This document shows, one piece after another, positions 10,190 to 23,000 of a stretch of DNA of 64,000 bases. Below the pieces are notes generated by a model. The model worked only from the letters and a program-made list of their open reading frames with translations. It had not been told where the DNA came from and searched no databases. The DNA is from Letharia columbiana (lineage: Eukaryota; Ascomycota; Lecanoromycetes; Lecanorales; Parmeliaceae): contig NW_023501070.1 of the NCBI RefSeq assembly GCF_014066305.1, positions 558,001 through 622,000 of the forward strand, written 5' to 3'. The translations under genes were made by a program, and so were the position numbers. Positions within the stretch are counted from its first letter, which is position 1, and every line of letters starts with the position of its first letter.

Positions 10190-12560
10190 GATGCTTTATA
10201 TAGCTATATATATACTTATTTACTCGCTTCGTAGAGTTATAAGATCGTATATTATCTTTCTTATAACCTTTTCTATACTTATTATCGCTCTTAAGATAAA
10301 TAACCTTTATAATATATCTCGATATTCGCTCTATTTACTTCTAAATCCTCTTCTATATAAGCTTATAATTTTAGTAATATAACTATTATTTCTCGATATC
10401 TTTATAAGTTCTTAATACACCTTTTCGAGTAATTTAACACTTTATTTATAATTAATAAAACTCGATTATATTAAGATTCAAAGAGTTATCGCACTAGATT
10501 ATTTAAATAATATTTATTAATATATAAATTACTTTCTAATACTTTAATATATAGATCGAGGTTTTATCTTCTATAACTATTATATTAAATCGCTCTTATT
10601 TACACTTTTAAGCGAATTTTAAAAGCTTTAGAATAAGAATCTATATCTAATAAGAAGAAGAAGTGTAAGAAATATAAGCGTATATATCTTTTTCTAGTAG
10701 CGATATTAATTAATTTCCTTCTTCTTTCCCTTAATAATAACTTTCCTAATCTTAATAGTAAACTTCCATTCGGGTTTCTTACTAGGAAGATTCTATAGAT
10801 TTATTCGTCGTATATTAATCTTAAGTTCTTAAGCTTCTTTAGTCTTAGCTTCTAGAGTATTATTAATTTAAGCGAGATTCGCGATATATTCTTTCTTTTT
10901 AGTTATAGTTTCGACTTTTTAAATATAGTATAACCTCTTCTTATTATATAAGAAATTGTTATAATATTAGCCCCTTCGGCTATCGTATAATATATCGCGT
11001 ATTATTAGAGCTAGTAATTATCAGCTACTAGTTATTAGTCATCTATTTTATATATATAAATATTCATATATCTCATAAATTAATAATTAATCTTTTAGTT
11101 ATAATTATTCTTTTTCTAACATATCTAATATTCTACTTTTAATAGATTATAAGCCCGAAAGCGAGTAGAATAGTATCGAATATCCTTACACTTTCTAATA
11201 TGAATATTAAACTAAGTCTTCGATAATCGTTTATAAATAGATACACCTTATAGCGACAGCCCATTTTTTTGGCTCGTACTCACCGACGAGAGAGCTATCG
11301 CTATTTAATCTCTATATAAAAAATATCGAACTAAAATCCTTATTTTATCCGAGGTCTCGAAATTAATACGAATAAAAAACTCTTATATCATACGAGGACC
11401 CGAACCAATCAAAAACCCTCACATCATTTCGAGGTCCCGAAATAATACGAGTAAACCAACAAAACCCTTAGATTATTCCGAGGTCCCGAAACAATACGGG
11501 CAAGACATCAAAAACCCTTACATTATTTCGAGGTCCCGAAGCAATACGGGCAAAACATCAAAAAACTCTCATATCATTTCGAGGTCTCGAAACGGGTATT
11601 CAAAAGCCCCGGCACTCTTCCTATTTTCCCTATCGGGGTTTTTTATAGGTTTAACGAGGCCGGGTAAATAATTAATCCCGAATATAAAGCGTGGATTTGG
11701 AAACTGATATATATGAGATATGGTGTGCTGGGGTTTAGGGAATCTAGCTTCTAGGGCTGTCGGAGAGTATTATAATATCAGCCTCTTCGGCTATCGCATA
11801 ATATGTCGCGTATTACTAGAACTAGTAATTATCAGTCATTATCAGCCACCTATTTTATATATATAAATATTCGTATATCTCATAAATTAATAATTAATCT
11901 TTCAGTTATAATTATTCAATTTCTAACATATCTAATATCCTACTTTTAATAGAAATAACTCTAAAATATAAACTCTATAATATCTATAAAACGATATCGT
12001 ATAGTAGATTTAATAAAGATTTTATTAGATTACCGCTATATACGCACTTTTCCCCGTCGAGAATTTAAGATTATATTAATTTTATTACTTTAAATTATCT
12101 TCTTTTAGTACTCTATAATTTAATCTTAATATCGTAAAGTAAATTAATATCGAGCTTTCATTATAGCTTCCGTAAGAGAGGATTTTTTAATAATCTTATA
12201 AGGCCGGAAATTATTTCGTTTAAGTATACGTAGAATCGTTATTAACGAGAGTCCTTATTTAGTAGCTAATATAAATAAGGTTTTTTTATAATCATAGCGA
12301 TCTCTTCGTATAGCGACTATAATAGTACTCTTAATCTCGGGAATAATAATTGAAAATCGTTTAGATCTCGATATATTACTTATATATAATAGTAATAATT
12401 TCTAAGACTTACTAGAATTAAATTCTCTATTACGAGCTTATTTCTATAAACGATTAATAGTAAAGTAAAAGATCTTAGTAATAGTAATAACAATTTAAGT
12501 TATAATGTTAGCTTCGATTAAAGTAAGTATCTAAAGTCTAATATTATCATTATAATTAAT
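10190..12560 (-). pseudogene. Tc1/mariner transposase relic, split by TRIM-C
   Basis: The transposase would bind the inverted repeats and cut and paste the element at TA. On the minus strand an N-terminal helix-turn-helix half reads GLSLITILRILKRNNFRPYK and SSLTEAMKAR (about 12130-12260). The DDE part follows: a SNKIN block where the family has the first Asp (SDET-like), NSRRGKVRI (about 12045-12070), then, across TRIM-C, KKPEWKF and a K-rich linker, IEDKTS (second Asp, about 10570-10600), and CDNSLNLNIIE where the family has CGNSPDLNPIE (about 10455-10490). In-frame stops stand where Trp or Gln is expected. The frame stays largely aligned with the family. The plus-strand open frame at 10191-10382 is its antisense shadow. 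Confidence 0.9.
10957..11951 (+). mobile_element. TRIM-C: innermost LTR element of the nest (995 bp)
   Basis: LTRs 10957-11144 and 11768-11951, with perfect target duplication GAAAT (10952-10956 and 11952-11956). It splits the Tc1/mariner transposase relic between its RRGKVRI and KKPEWKF blocks. The interior carries a primer site (GATTATAAGCCCG), the leader stem-loop, and about five minisatellite units (11340-11590). Moderately RIP-mutated. Confidence 0.93.
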
Positions 12561-13533
12561 AGCTTAAGCTTTACTTATAGATATTTTAATATAGAGAATA
12601 TAGAGAGGATTACTTCTTATAGCTATATTAAGAACTTTATATATAATATAAAATCTTAAGATTCTCCTCCTTTTCTCGTAGGCTAGTACGTTTAGTATTA
12701 ATATCGTAATTTAATAAATATACTCTTTATATATAGCTATAACGTCGCTATAACGCGTATATACTTCGTATATATATACTTTATATATATACACCTTATA
12801 TATATAGCATTAACGTCGCTATTAAGTAAAAAGTAGTGATATTAAGGATATTTAAGATATTTAGAATATTTACCAAGTATATCAAGAGATTTAGCGTATA
12901 TGCAGGACTTTTAATATTACTCTCCGTATATATGAGATATAATATACTAGAGTTTAGGAAATCTAGCTTCTAAGACTGTCGGGGAGTATTATAATATTAG
13001 CCCCTTCGACTATCGCATAATATATCGCGTATTACTAGGGCTAGTAATTACTAGCTATTATTAGCCATCTATTTTATATATATAAATATCCGTATATTTT
13101 ATGAATTAATAATTAGTCTTTTAGTCACAATCATTTAATTTCTAACATGTCTGATATTCTACTTTTAACGATTATTTATAGTTCTATAAGAATCGTATAA
13201 TCGTTCTATAATCGTTCTATAATCGTTTTATAATCGTTCGATAACTATTACGTAACCGTTATATAACCGTTAAATAATCGATATAAAATTATAAGTTAGA
13301 ATAATTCTTCTAACGAGTATAAATTGAATTTCATATCGATTATACATCGATTATTTATCGATTATTAGTTATAGAATCGTTATATAACGATAATATATCT
13401 TTAATAATAACTAGAATAGTATGCTTTTAGATAAAAAAAGAATTATTAAATTTAGTTCTATAGATATTAAAGGGTAAGGAATTTAGATATTACTTATTAA
13501 AGATCGCTACTATAATAGCATAAGATCCTTATC

Positions 13534-13550
13534 TAAGAAAGACGTTACTT
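13534..13550 (+). repeat. LINE-A target-site duplication, left copy
   Basis: TAAGAAAGACGTTACTT, identical over 17 bp to 38191-38207; the first few bases may belong to the LINE 3' end, so the true duplication is 14-17 bp. Confidence 0.85.
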
Positions 13551-14705
13551 CTTTTAGAGGTATTATCGATAACGATAGTATGTTCTAAGAACGCTAATAG
13601 CGACGTCTTATTAATAGTACTCGAGTTTATATATAATATCTTAATATAATAACTCTAAAAGCTTAATATCTAAGAAATTTAGCTATAGATTCTTAACTAT
13701 TTTCTAATAGAATATTTTTATATCTCTATTAAATATTTAAGAGAAATAAATAATTATATAATAGATAAAGTCTTTTTATTATCTTAATAAACTACTTTAC
13801 TTAATACCTCGCTATTACTATATTACTCTTTAAGATATATATATATCGCGATATAAAAAACTTTTTTATTAAGTTAAGATAATTAAAAGAGATAACGATT
13901 AAGATTTAAAGATTAAGAATCTTATTAGAAAATATATTTTAAAAAATCTAAATTAAAATATAATATAGATAATTAATATATTATATTAATTATTAATATA
14001 ATATTATAATATTAATATCTAACTCTATTAAGATTATTATAAAAGAGTCTTCTCTAAGTCGATAATTTAAAATTATTAATAGATAATTTATTAAGAATTA
14101 ATTAAATAACGAAGTAATATAAGAAAATAATATATCGTTAAAGCGTAATTTATTTTTAAATAAGTTATAATCTAATAATAAAGTAGATTTAATATCTATT
14201 AAATCTCGCTAATCTTCTCTCTTTTAATATAAAAATATTTTAATTTAAATTCTCTAAAGAGATAAGCTATTAAAAAAGAGAATATTAATTAATATATATT
14301 AAAGAAGAAGAAAAGAAGAGAGTAAAAAAGAGTTAAGAAGAATAAATAGCGTAAAAAGAGATAGAAGATAATAGAGGAGTTAAGATAAAAAAAAAGATCT
14401 CTTTTAGCTTTATAAATTCTATAAATAGAATTATTAATTATAAAACTACGATAGATTAATAGAAGAAATAATTTCTTTATTCTCGCCGTTTAAAATATTA
14501 ATCTTTAAATAAAATCGAATTAATATTTTTAACTTTTTTTAATTATTAATAAAGAAGAAAATAAAGAAGACTTAGCTATAGAAGATAAGTTTAATTTATA
14601 TCTTATCTTTAATAATAAAAAGCGAGATATTAAAAGAAGTAATCTTATTAAGTTATATTAAATCGAAGTTTAAATCTAGATTAAGATCTTTATATATATT
14701 AATAT
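13551..14705 (+). pseudogene. LINE-A 5' UTR and ORF1 relic
   Basis: Homologous to LINE-B 27354-28510. The later part is Lys/Glu/Arg-rich (around 14280-14400). It is followed by a short Cys/His-like run read through RIP (tat aaa ttc tat ... tat ... tac), which could be the remains of a Gag-type zinc knuckle (C-x2-C-x3-H-x4-C spacing, not the canonical x4). ORF1 of such LINEs is normally an RNA-binding protein. The function assignment is weak; the homology to LINE-B is strong. Confidence 0.5.
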
Positions 14706-14797
14706 TATAATAATAATAAGGATCTATAATCGTAGTATATAATAAGCTTAATTATTTCTATTTAGAAATCTACTATTTATAATAGTAAGCTAGTAAA

Positions 14798-14856
14798 CTT
14801 AATAAGATATCTACTTAATAAGCCTATTTGCTTAATAAAATAAGTATCTTATTAAG
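14798..14856. other. Imperfect ~27-bp inverted repeat (hairpin)
   Basis: CTTAATAAGATATCTACTTAATAAGC and GCTTAATAAAATAAGTATCTTATTAAG face each other across a short CTATTT spacer. Located in the presumed LTR end of Gypsy-Z. Confidence 0.55.
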
Positions 14857-15099
14857 GCTATTTATATTTCTATAATAGTATTTCTATAGATAAGAAGAAA
14901 GTATAGCGATCTCGCTAAAGTAAATAGAAAATCTATTTTCGAGAAAAGATATATCTAAGAAAGTAAATTCGAGAAAATCTATTCTCGAGAAAATCTTATA
15001 TCTAAAAAAACTTAATATATTTAAAAAATCTTAAAACTTTAATTATAAATTATTCTTCTACTTTTTTATAAAAGTATTATTATATTATAATTTAGAATA

Positions 15100-18000
15100 C
15101 GTATAAAGTTCTTAGATATCGAAATCTCTATTCTCGCTAGATTCTAAAAAATAATATTACTTCGATAAAATTCTTAATAAAGAATTTTTAATTTTTTTTA
15201 AAAAATAATTTAACGAGTCTAAGAAGTTTTCTAATAAGAAGAATAAGGGATTTACTAATAAATATATTATTATTTCTTCTTATATTCTTTAATTAGATTA
15301 AAAGCGTTATTAAGATTCTTAATATTATACTATCTATTAAATTTAATTTTTTTTAACGTATTAAAAAGTTTATAGCAAATTTCTTTCTCTTTTTAATAGT
15401 TCGCTTATTAAATAATCGCTTAATCTTATAATTTATAATATTATCTTTATTAATAAAAACTAGCGAAATATATTATAAATAAGATCTATAAAAGAAATTA
15501 TTTTATAAATTAAAAGCTAACTTTAATTAAGCTATTATAAAAATTAAATAAATTTATTAATCTTTAGAAATAGTAAGTTTATATATTAGCTTATTAATTC
15601 TTTTAAAAATTTTAAAAGATTTTATATATTACTAGATAAGTTTCTTAATAATTTTTAAAGTTAAAATTTTTTTATAACTCTTATAAAGACGAAGTAATAT
15701 TTAATTTTTAATTTTAAGAAATATTAGTTAATATCGATAATTATAGTAGAATTTATTTAATATTTAAATAAAATCGATAATATTTTTAATCGTAATATAT
15801 ATTATAATATAATTAATTTTTAATAGAAGGCTTAGTAGATCTAGAGGTTTATTTAATATAAATTTATAAGTTACTTTATTAGAAATAACTTTAATACTTA
15901 TTAAATTATTTAAAATTATCTAAATATAATAAAAGATTTTAAATTATATTAATAGATTATTAAGCGCGTAGACGAAGTATCTTAAAACTATTTTAACTAT
16001 CTAATTTATATATTTATTAATACTATTAATTTAAAAATAATAAAATATTAAATAAAATAAATCTATATTAAGTATTTTAAAAAGACCTATTTATAATTCT
16101 AATAAGAACTTCGAATTATAGTCTAAGATTAGAATTCTTAAAATATCTTAATTAACAATATTAAGACGCTTAAGTAAAGCTTTTATCTATTTAACTATTA
16201 TTTAAATAAACTTATTAAATACTAATTAAATTTCTTTTATATATTTATAAGTTATCGATATAATAGTATTTAAAGAGTTTCGCGATATTAATAATATTAG
16301 AATAATATTTAATATTAAAATATAGAATAATATTAAGAATAATAAAATAGATTAAAGACTATTATATAAAGTATATTAATAAATTTATAAGATTAGATAT
16401 TTTAGATAATAATAAATAAAGTTATAGAGTTCTCTAACGAGATTATAAATATATTAAAAAAATATAATTATTTTATAATATCGCTAAAATTTTAAATAAT
16501 TAAAATTGTAGATAATGATTAAGATTTTTTTGATTAGATTCGAAGATATATATAGACGCTAGTATTCTAAGGCTTTATTTATATAAAAGATTAAATTATT
16601 AATTTATAAAGTAGGTTCTTAAATATTTATTAAGTTTCTTAAAAATTCTTTCGACGAAGTTGCTTCTTAAAAACTCGAGAAATAAAATTTCGAAGTTTCT
16701 TAAAAATTTAATAAAATAAAAAATGAAGTTTCTACTAAAGAATTCGAGAAATAAGAATTTAATATTTTTTAAGAATTCGATAGAATAAAAGATAAATTTT
16801 TTAAATATAATAAGAAATATAAATCTAAATCCGTAATCTAAAAATTCTTTTTTCTCTAAATAAAATATAAGGAGATAGCGTTCTTATTAAAAGTATAATT
16901 ATTATCTAATTATTTAACTATATACTTTTAATTCTTATCTTATTAATATTTAAATATATATTTATTATAAAAACTTAAGTTTATCTATATTAAAGCTATT
17001 ATAAAAAGTAGATTAAGCTTTAAATAATCTAAAGCGATAATAATATTCTTATTAAGACTTACTAGTCTAAATAAGACGTCGAGAATAATATAATCTTTAT
17101 TAAATTTATATCTTATCTTAAAATTAAATTAGCGAAAAAATTAAAAAGCTTTTATTAATCTTATATTTATTTATATTATTAACGTTATTAATATAATAAA
17201 GCTTTATTTTATAATATCGAGAATAGCGAAATAATTTATTTATATTCTTATTAAATACTTAGAGAATTTTATTATATATCTTACTTTTTTAAATATCTAA
17301 ATAAAATCTATAATTTCGAGCTTTATAGACTAATAGTTTTTTTTGGCGAAAATTAAGAGTCTTAATAGAAAGAGTATAAGTTTTATAATAATATAAAAAG
17401 ACTACTTATTAATAGAATTCTTATCTTTCTTAATATAAAAAATAATAGCTTTAAAACTAAATTTCTTAAAAGTATTTAAATCTATTTATAATATTCTCTT
17501 ATTATTAAAGTATATAAGAATTAAAGAATAAGATAAGACTTTTTATAATAATTAAAATAACGCGAATTAAGACTTTATAAGATTCGAAAAACGCTTTATA
17601 AATATAAATTATTTTTATTAATAATCTATTAAGAGAGCTTTCTTAAAAAGTAAAGTTTTTAATTTCTATAATAGACTTAAGAGTTAGATATAAAAATAAA
17701 TATATTATTAAAGATATCTTATAAATTTAAAATAATACTTAAGCTCGCCGAGAGTATTAGAATATTAAAATTTTAAGAATATTTTTTATTTCTCTTCTAG
17801 GGAAATTAAGTTAAACGAATTAATCTTATAATTAAATAGATTAACGTCGAGATAATTTAGAAAAGCTTTAATCGACGAGATAATAATATTATACTCTATA
17901 AATAACTTAAAAAGTTCTTAAAAATCTTTTAAATATTTTTAAAAGATAATTATTTTAGTTATAATATTATTAATATAAACTTTCACTCTACTTAGTTATT

Positions 18001-19900
18001 ATAAGATCTTATTAATTTAATACTAAACGTAAGCGATTAAATTTGTATAATTTATAATTTATATATTAAATATTTCTTAATTATAATAAGTTATTATTAT
18101 AAATATGTATCGATAATTAAAATAAATATATTATTAATAGAAGAAAGATATAGCGTTAATTATTAAAATATAGTAATAACTTATAAATATATTAATTACT
18201 TTATTTTATAATAAAACTAAATAAGTATTATATAAAATTAAGTCGTTTAAGTCTCTAATATCTACTACTAATTAACCTTTATATTTATCTTCTAAAAGCG
18301 CTTTTTAAATTATAAAGATTAAATACGCGAAGGAAGTAGCTTATTTAATATATTTTAATTTATCTTAATATTAAAGCTTATTAAAAATTTAATTAATTAT
18401 TTTATAATTTTTAATTTTAAGTAGATAGATCTTAGCTTTATCGCTAATTTCAAATTACTAATTATCTTATAATAGAATTTTTATTTATTCTTCTTTAAGA
18501 ACTTTTATAAATTCGATATTAATCTAGATATTAAAATTTTTTTTAATTAATTTCGCGAAGATCTAAGTTTCTTAAATATTATTATAAATCATAATTTTAT
18601 TAAATAACTTTATTTTCTATTTAATAGAAATTAAGAATATTAATTTTAAATAGCTAGTAAATATTAAAATAAAGAATCTCGATAAATTAAAAACGATTAA
18701 TAATTTTTTTAAGCGAGTTATTATAAAGTTAAACTCGATTGCGATCTAAAAATTATTCTTATAATATATTTTAAATACGCTTTTAAATTTTAATTTTTTC
18801 GAAACTTAAATAGAGTTACTTATTTTATTTCTAATAAAAAGATTAATTATTAAATAATCTATTATATAAGCGAAAAGAATAAGATTCGCTTAAATAGTAA
18901 GTTTAAATAAGAAATTATAGTTAGCGAGTAGATTAACGTTTTTTATAAATAGTACTATTTTATTATATAAAGAAATTATTATTATCGACTTTATATAAAT
19001 CTTTCTTCTTATAAATTCTTCTTATAAATAAATAAAAACTTCGATTATAATCTTATAGCTTTTTATATAAATACTCTTATTAATAATATTAATAACGATA
19101 TCTTTAAAATTAATAATATTATTATTAATTAATATCTTAATATAAAGATTATTAATAATATAAATTTCTCTTTAAAAATAGATAAAAGTTTTTTATTTTT
19201 GAAATCTAATCTTAAGAAGTAAAGCTTCGTAATTATATATTTATTAATTTTATACTTATTAATATTTACTTCGCGAACTCTTAAAGATAAAGCTATTTTA
19301 ATAATCCTAATTTTAAATAATAAGCTCTTAAGCTATAATCTATTACTTAAGATTATACTATAATCTATATTTAAGTATATATTATTAATTTCTTTTTTTA
19401 ATATTAGATGAAATTCTATATAGACGTAATTTCAACTATAAAATATAAATTTTAAATTAAAATTCTTACTCGAGAAGTCAAACTTAATTATTCTTAAGAT
19501 TTTTTTAGAAAATCTTTTAACGATACTTTTAATAATATTATTTTACTATTATTAATCTAAATAATATCGAGTTTTCTTAAATAGTCGATATAAAGATATT
19601 TATAAAGCTTTATTTTAGATAAAAAGATATCTTCATAAAGACGATAATAAGTTTTAAATCCTATAAAATTTATAAATTATTTATTATAGAAATTTAATAA
19701 GTAGTTAATAGTATTATAATATATTTTATTCTCTTATTAATCTTTACTCGCGAAATATAATAATTTTATTTTATTATTTTCTTTCTAAGTACTATTTTTT
19801 TTATATTAATAAATTTTTTTATTCTCGTTAGTAGAAGCTTAATAGACGAATATCTTTAGATATTATTATTATTAAAAATTTTAAAAGTTTTAATTTAGAA
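15100..19900 (-). pseudogene. Gypsy-Z pol relic: protease, reverse transcriptase, RNase H, integrase
   Basis: Read down the minus strand through stops. Protease: NIDYSIILS (19354-19371), where the family has DTGCSITLV. Reverse transcriptase: about 18330 to 17700, with VVDIRDLNDL-like, AISFFYQW-like and RQIDKIL..LSRVKVY blocks, and YINN in place of YVDD at 17966-17977. Connection: around 17750, LGELKYYLGLTGYLR-like. RNase H: about 17480-17030, with blocks like ILFLLRLLIFAKKNY and NIRLIKAFQF. The integrase would follow toward 15700. Order and spacing fit Ty3/Gypsy, and RIP accounts for the missing catalytic Asp residues. Upstream gag is not recognised. Confidence 0.82.
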
Positions 19901-20183
19901 AAGTCTAATTATTATAGGCTTTTTTTCTTAAAAAACTTTCTTCTAATAGAGATTGAGAATACTTAATTATATTAACTAAAGAGTTCTATAAAAGAAAAGA
20001 GCGACTAGATAAATATACTATAGACTTATATATATATTATTATATTATATAATCGCTAAGACGCTAAAAGTTATATAATTCGAATTTTAATACTCCCCTT
20101 TATATATATTCTTTTATACGCGAAATTTAATAGATATAAAGTTTAACGCTAATAATATTAAAATTAAATAGATAAGATAAAAA

Positions 20184-20580
20184 TAATTTAATTAATTTTC
20201 TTTAATATTAGAGTTAAATATTTAAGTTAAATAATTAAAGTAAATTTAATTGTAATTAAAATAAAGTTTAATTTAAATAATTAAAGTAAGTTTGATATTA
20301 AATAATTAAAGTAAAGTTTAAATTAAATAATTAAAGTAAGTTTAATATTAAATAATTAAAGTAAAGTTTAAATCGAATAATTAAAGTAAATTTAATATTA
20401 AATAATTAAAGTAAAGTTTAAATTAAATAATTAAAGTAAGTTTAATATTAAATAATTAAAGTAAAGTTTAAGTTAAATAGTTAAAGTAAGTTTAGCGTTA
20501 AGTAATTAAAGTAAAGTTCGAGCTAAATAACTAAAGTAAGTTTAGCGTCGAATAATTAAAGTAAAAAAGTCGAAATCTAA
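20184..20580 (-). repeat. Copia-2 ~25-bp tandem repeat, about 16 units
   Basis: Same family as 7430-7675, on the minus strand (plus-strand unit AATAATTAAAGTAAGTTTAAT / AATTAAAGTAAAGTTTAAAT). Two unit types alternate. This is the longest array in the window. Confidence 0.87.
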
Positions 20581-21949
20581 AAACGACTATATTAAATTCC
20601 AAATTCCACTTTTTATTAAAAAACGGTTTTTCGAAAATTTTATTTTTAGGCTATCTAATATATACTAAAAATCGATTAATTTAAGATTAAAGGATATTCG
20701 TAAAAATAACTAAATAAAATAATTAAAAGAAATTCTTTATTTTATATATTACGACCGGCTATAAAGCTCTTACGAGGTTATTTTAGATATCTAATTCTTT
20801 AGTAATAGTAGCTAATAGTAATAGTAATATAGATAAAAATATTTTAAAAGAGCTTTAAAGATTTAATAGCGATAGCGATAATAGCGCTAAAGAAATAGCT
20901 ATTTTAATATAAAATAGCGAGTTTATAGAGTATTAAGTCTAAGGCTCGGCGGGCGGTTTAAATAAATTATTTAAACTACGAAGATTAATAAAATAGCTCC
21001 TCTAGAGTTAAAGTTAACTTCTCTAAATAGATAATATTATAAATAATATTCTAGATTAATTAATATATAAAATTTCTTAAATTTATTCTTAAATAGTATC
21101 TTAATAAATTTATTAATTATCTATTATTTAATAAGAATATATTTAAAAATAATAATATTAGTAATAACTTATTCTTATATATAATAATATTAAATATTAA
21201 TATACTTAATATATATATAAAATTAAGAATTTTTAATAAAAATTATAATATTTTAATTATTATAATAAATAATAATAGTCTATATATATTTAGCGCTAAA
21301 ATTAAATTAATTAAAAAGTTTATATAATTAAATTATCTTCTTAATAACTTATATCTAATTAATATATTTAATCTTATAAAAGAATAGCGTTATAATAAAT
21401 TATTATTTTAATAATTAATTAATAATAATATTATTTATATTAAAGATATAATTAGAGATAAAATATTAAGTATTTTAATTATTTATTTAATTCGCGTTTA
21501 TATAATTAATAAATAATTTTAAATCTTCTTTAAATATTAATTATTAGTTTTTAATATTATTTAAATATTAAAAAATACGCTTAATAGTCTTTTAATAAGA
21601 TTTATTAAGATTTAAGATATATCTAAAGATTATTAAGATAGTAAATATAATATTAAATTAAATATCTAATATTATATATATAAATAATTTTATAATTAAT
21701 TAATAGATATAGCGAGATTAATTAATAGAGATAAAATTATCTTTAATAATATAAAATTTATTATTATTAATAAAAGTAAGCGATAGCGTAAAGCTTAATA
21801 TATTATATTTCTTTAGAAATTTCTTAATATAATCTTTTTAATTAAGGCGTAGAATTCGATTAATATAATTTTTAATAATTATTATATTAAGATAATAGAT
21901 ATAAGATCTTAAATTAATTATTTCGAACTTCTTATTAAACTTATTCTTA

Positions 21950-23000
21950 ATATTTTATATTTTAATTTTATTAAGATTAGCGAATAGAATATTATTTATA
22001 TAAATAGCGATAATAATAATATTATTAATAAATATAGAGAGATTAATAATAATAGATTTAAAACTTAGTTTCTTAAAATAGATTATAAGAGTATTATATT
22101 AAACTCTAAAGAATTATTTTAAATTATAAAATATCTTAATAAGCTTATATATCTTATTCTTTTAATCTTTAATCTTAAAGTTAATAGATTAAATAATATA
22201 AATTATCTTTTTAATATCATTATATAAAAAAGCGATTTTAATATTTATTTATTTAAGCTTTTAATTTAAGATAATTATTAATATAAAGATTACTTTATAA
22301 TTTATAAACTTAATAATAAAAATAAAGATTTTATTAAAATCGATTTCTTCTTATTATTTAAAATCGCGAATAATTTAGCGAGCTTTATATTATATAATCT
22401 TCTTTATAAAATTACACTTAAGCTTATAAATCTATTAACTTTTTAAGATATATATATTTAATAAAAGATTTATTAGAGTTTAAGTTCTATTAATAATAAG
22501 CGAGTTAACTTCTTCTTCTATAGTAATTTTCTAATATATCTTATAATAAGAGTTTAATATAATTTTTTTATAGATTTAAGATTTATAGAATTTAAAAGAA
22601 AAGGCTTTTATTAATAGCGCTAGAGAATCTAAAAAGAATTTTTTATATATTCTTAAGATATCAAATAAATAATTTATCGCTAAAATCGAGTTATAATTAT
22701 TTATAAAGCGAGTAATAAATTTAAAAAACGCCGTTATAGAAGTTATAGAGAGAGTTTTATTACTAAATATATTAGATAATTATTTTTTTAAAGATTTTAA
22801 ATTAATTAAGACTACTAGCTAAGCTCTTTTAAAAATTTAAATAAAATTAAATAAATTATTAACTTTATCTTTAATAAAAATTATTTATCTCTTTTAGCGA
22901 TTTTTCTTTAAAATTATAAATAAAGAGAAAAGATAACTTTTAAAATAATTAATAATTTTAATAAATCGACGATTATTACGATAGACTATTATTTTAATAT
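21950..23000 (-). pseudogene. Copia-2 reverse transcriptase relic
   Basis: On the minus strand, DIKKIIYII.SINFKIKD, then KIYKLIKIFYNLK.FFRV.YNT, then FKSIIINLSIFINN and AIYINNILF match the Copia reverse transcriptase blocks (DVKTAFLYGD.E..IYV.QP, LYGLKQSPR.WYNT, IYVDDIL). The catalytic pair is Asn-Asn at 21991-22002. Multiple stops. Confidence 0.87.

Larger units (their letters stand above)
10085..12926 (-). mobile_element. Tc1/mariner DNA transposon, ~1.84 kb without its own insertion
   Basis: Terminal inverted repeats CGGAGGATAATATTAAAAGT (10085-10104) and ACTTTTAATATTACTCTCCG (12907-12926) are flanked by TA at 10083-10084 and 12927-12928. The empty site (GATATATATGAG) is readable in TRIM-C. 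Removing TRIM-C plus one target duplication leaves about 1842 bp, the usual size for fungal members of this superfamily. It encodes one transposase relic on the minus strand. It is nested in TRIM-B and hosts TRIM-C. Confidence 0.93.
9255..13170 (+). mobile_element. TRIM-B: non-autonomous LTR element interrupted by a Tc1/mariner
   Basis: The 5' LTR is 9255-9438 and the 3' LTR 12987-13170 (184 bp each), with perfect target duplication ATTAT (9250-9254 and 13171-13175). The interior, including a ~48-bp minisatellite with about seven units (9640-9975), continues to 10084 and resumes at 12927. The 3' LTR ends in CG where other copies have CA or TA. It is more heavily RIP-mutated than TRIM-A or TRIM-F. 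Confidence 0.9.
8839..13420. mobile_element. Element X: ~660-bp repeat inserted in MITE-4, itself interrupted by TRIM-B
   Basis: Defined by comparing MITE-4 with MITE-2. The inserted sequence is 8839-9254 plus 13176-13420, about 661 bp once TRIM-B and one target duplication are removed. The ends are weak inverted repeats (ATTATTCTA... and ...TAGAATAGT). Both arms are rich in an 11-13 bp motif of the ATAATCGTTCT/ATAACCGTTCT type, in clusters at about 8900-9040 and 13180-13400. No coding frame. A non-autonomous DNA element is likely, but its class is not determined. Confidence 0.5.
8585..13508 (-). mobile_element. MITE-4: host of the nested insertion, right end missing
   Basis: Starts after TA (8583-8584) with GTATATATAATAG and follows MITE-2 to about 8838, resumes at 13421 (ATGCTTTTAGATAAAAAAAG), and runs to TTATTAAAGATCGCT (13508), where G2 sequence begins. 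The material between 8839 and 13420 is a later insertion. The last ~60 bp of the MITE are absent. Confidence 0.7.

Noticed and set aside
10191..10382. 63-codon hydrophobic, membrane-like open frame
   Set aside because: It is the antisense of the C-terminal part of the Tc1/mariner transposase relic. The Leu/Ile richness comes from AT bias.
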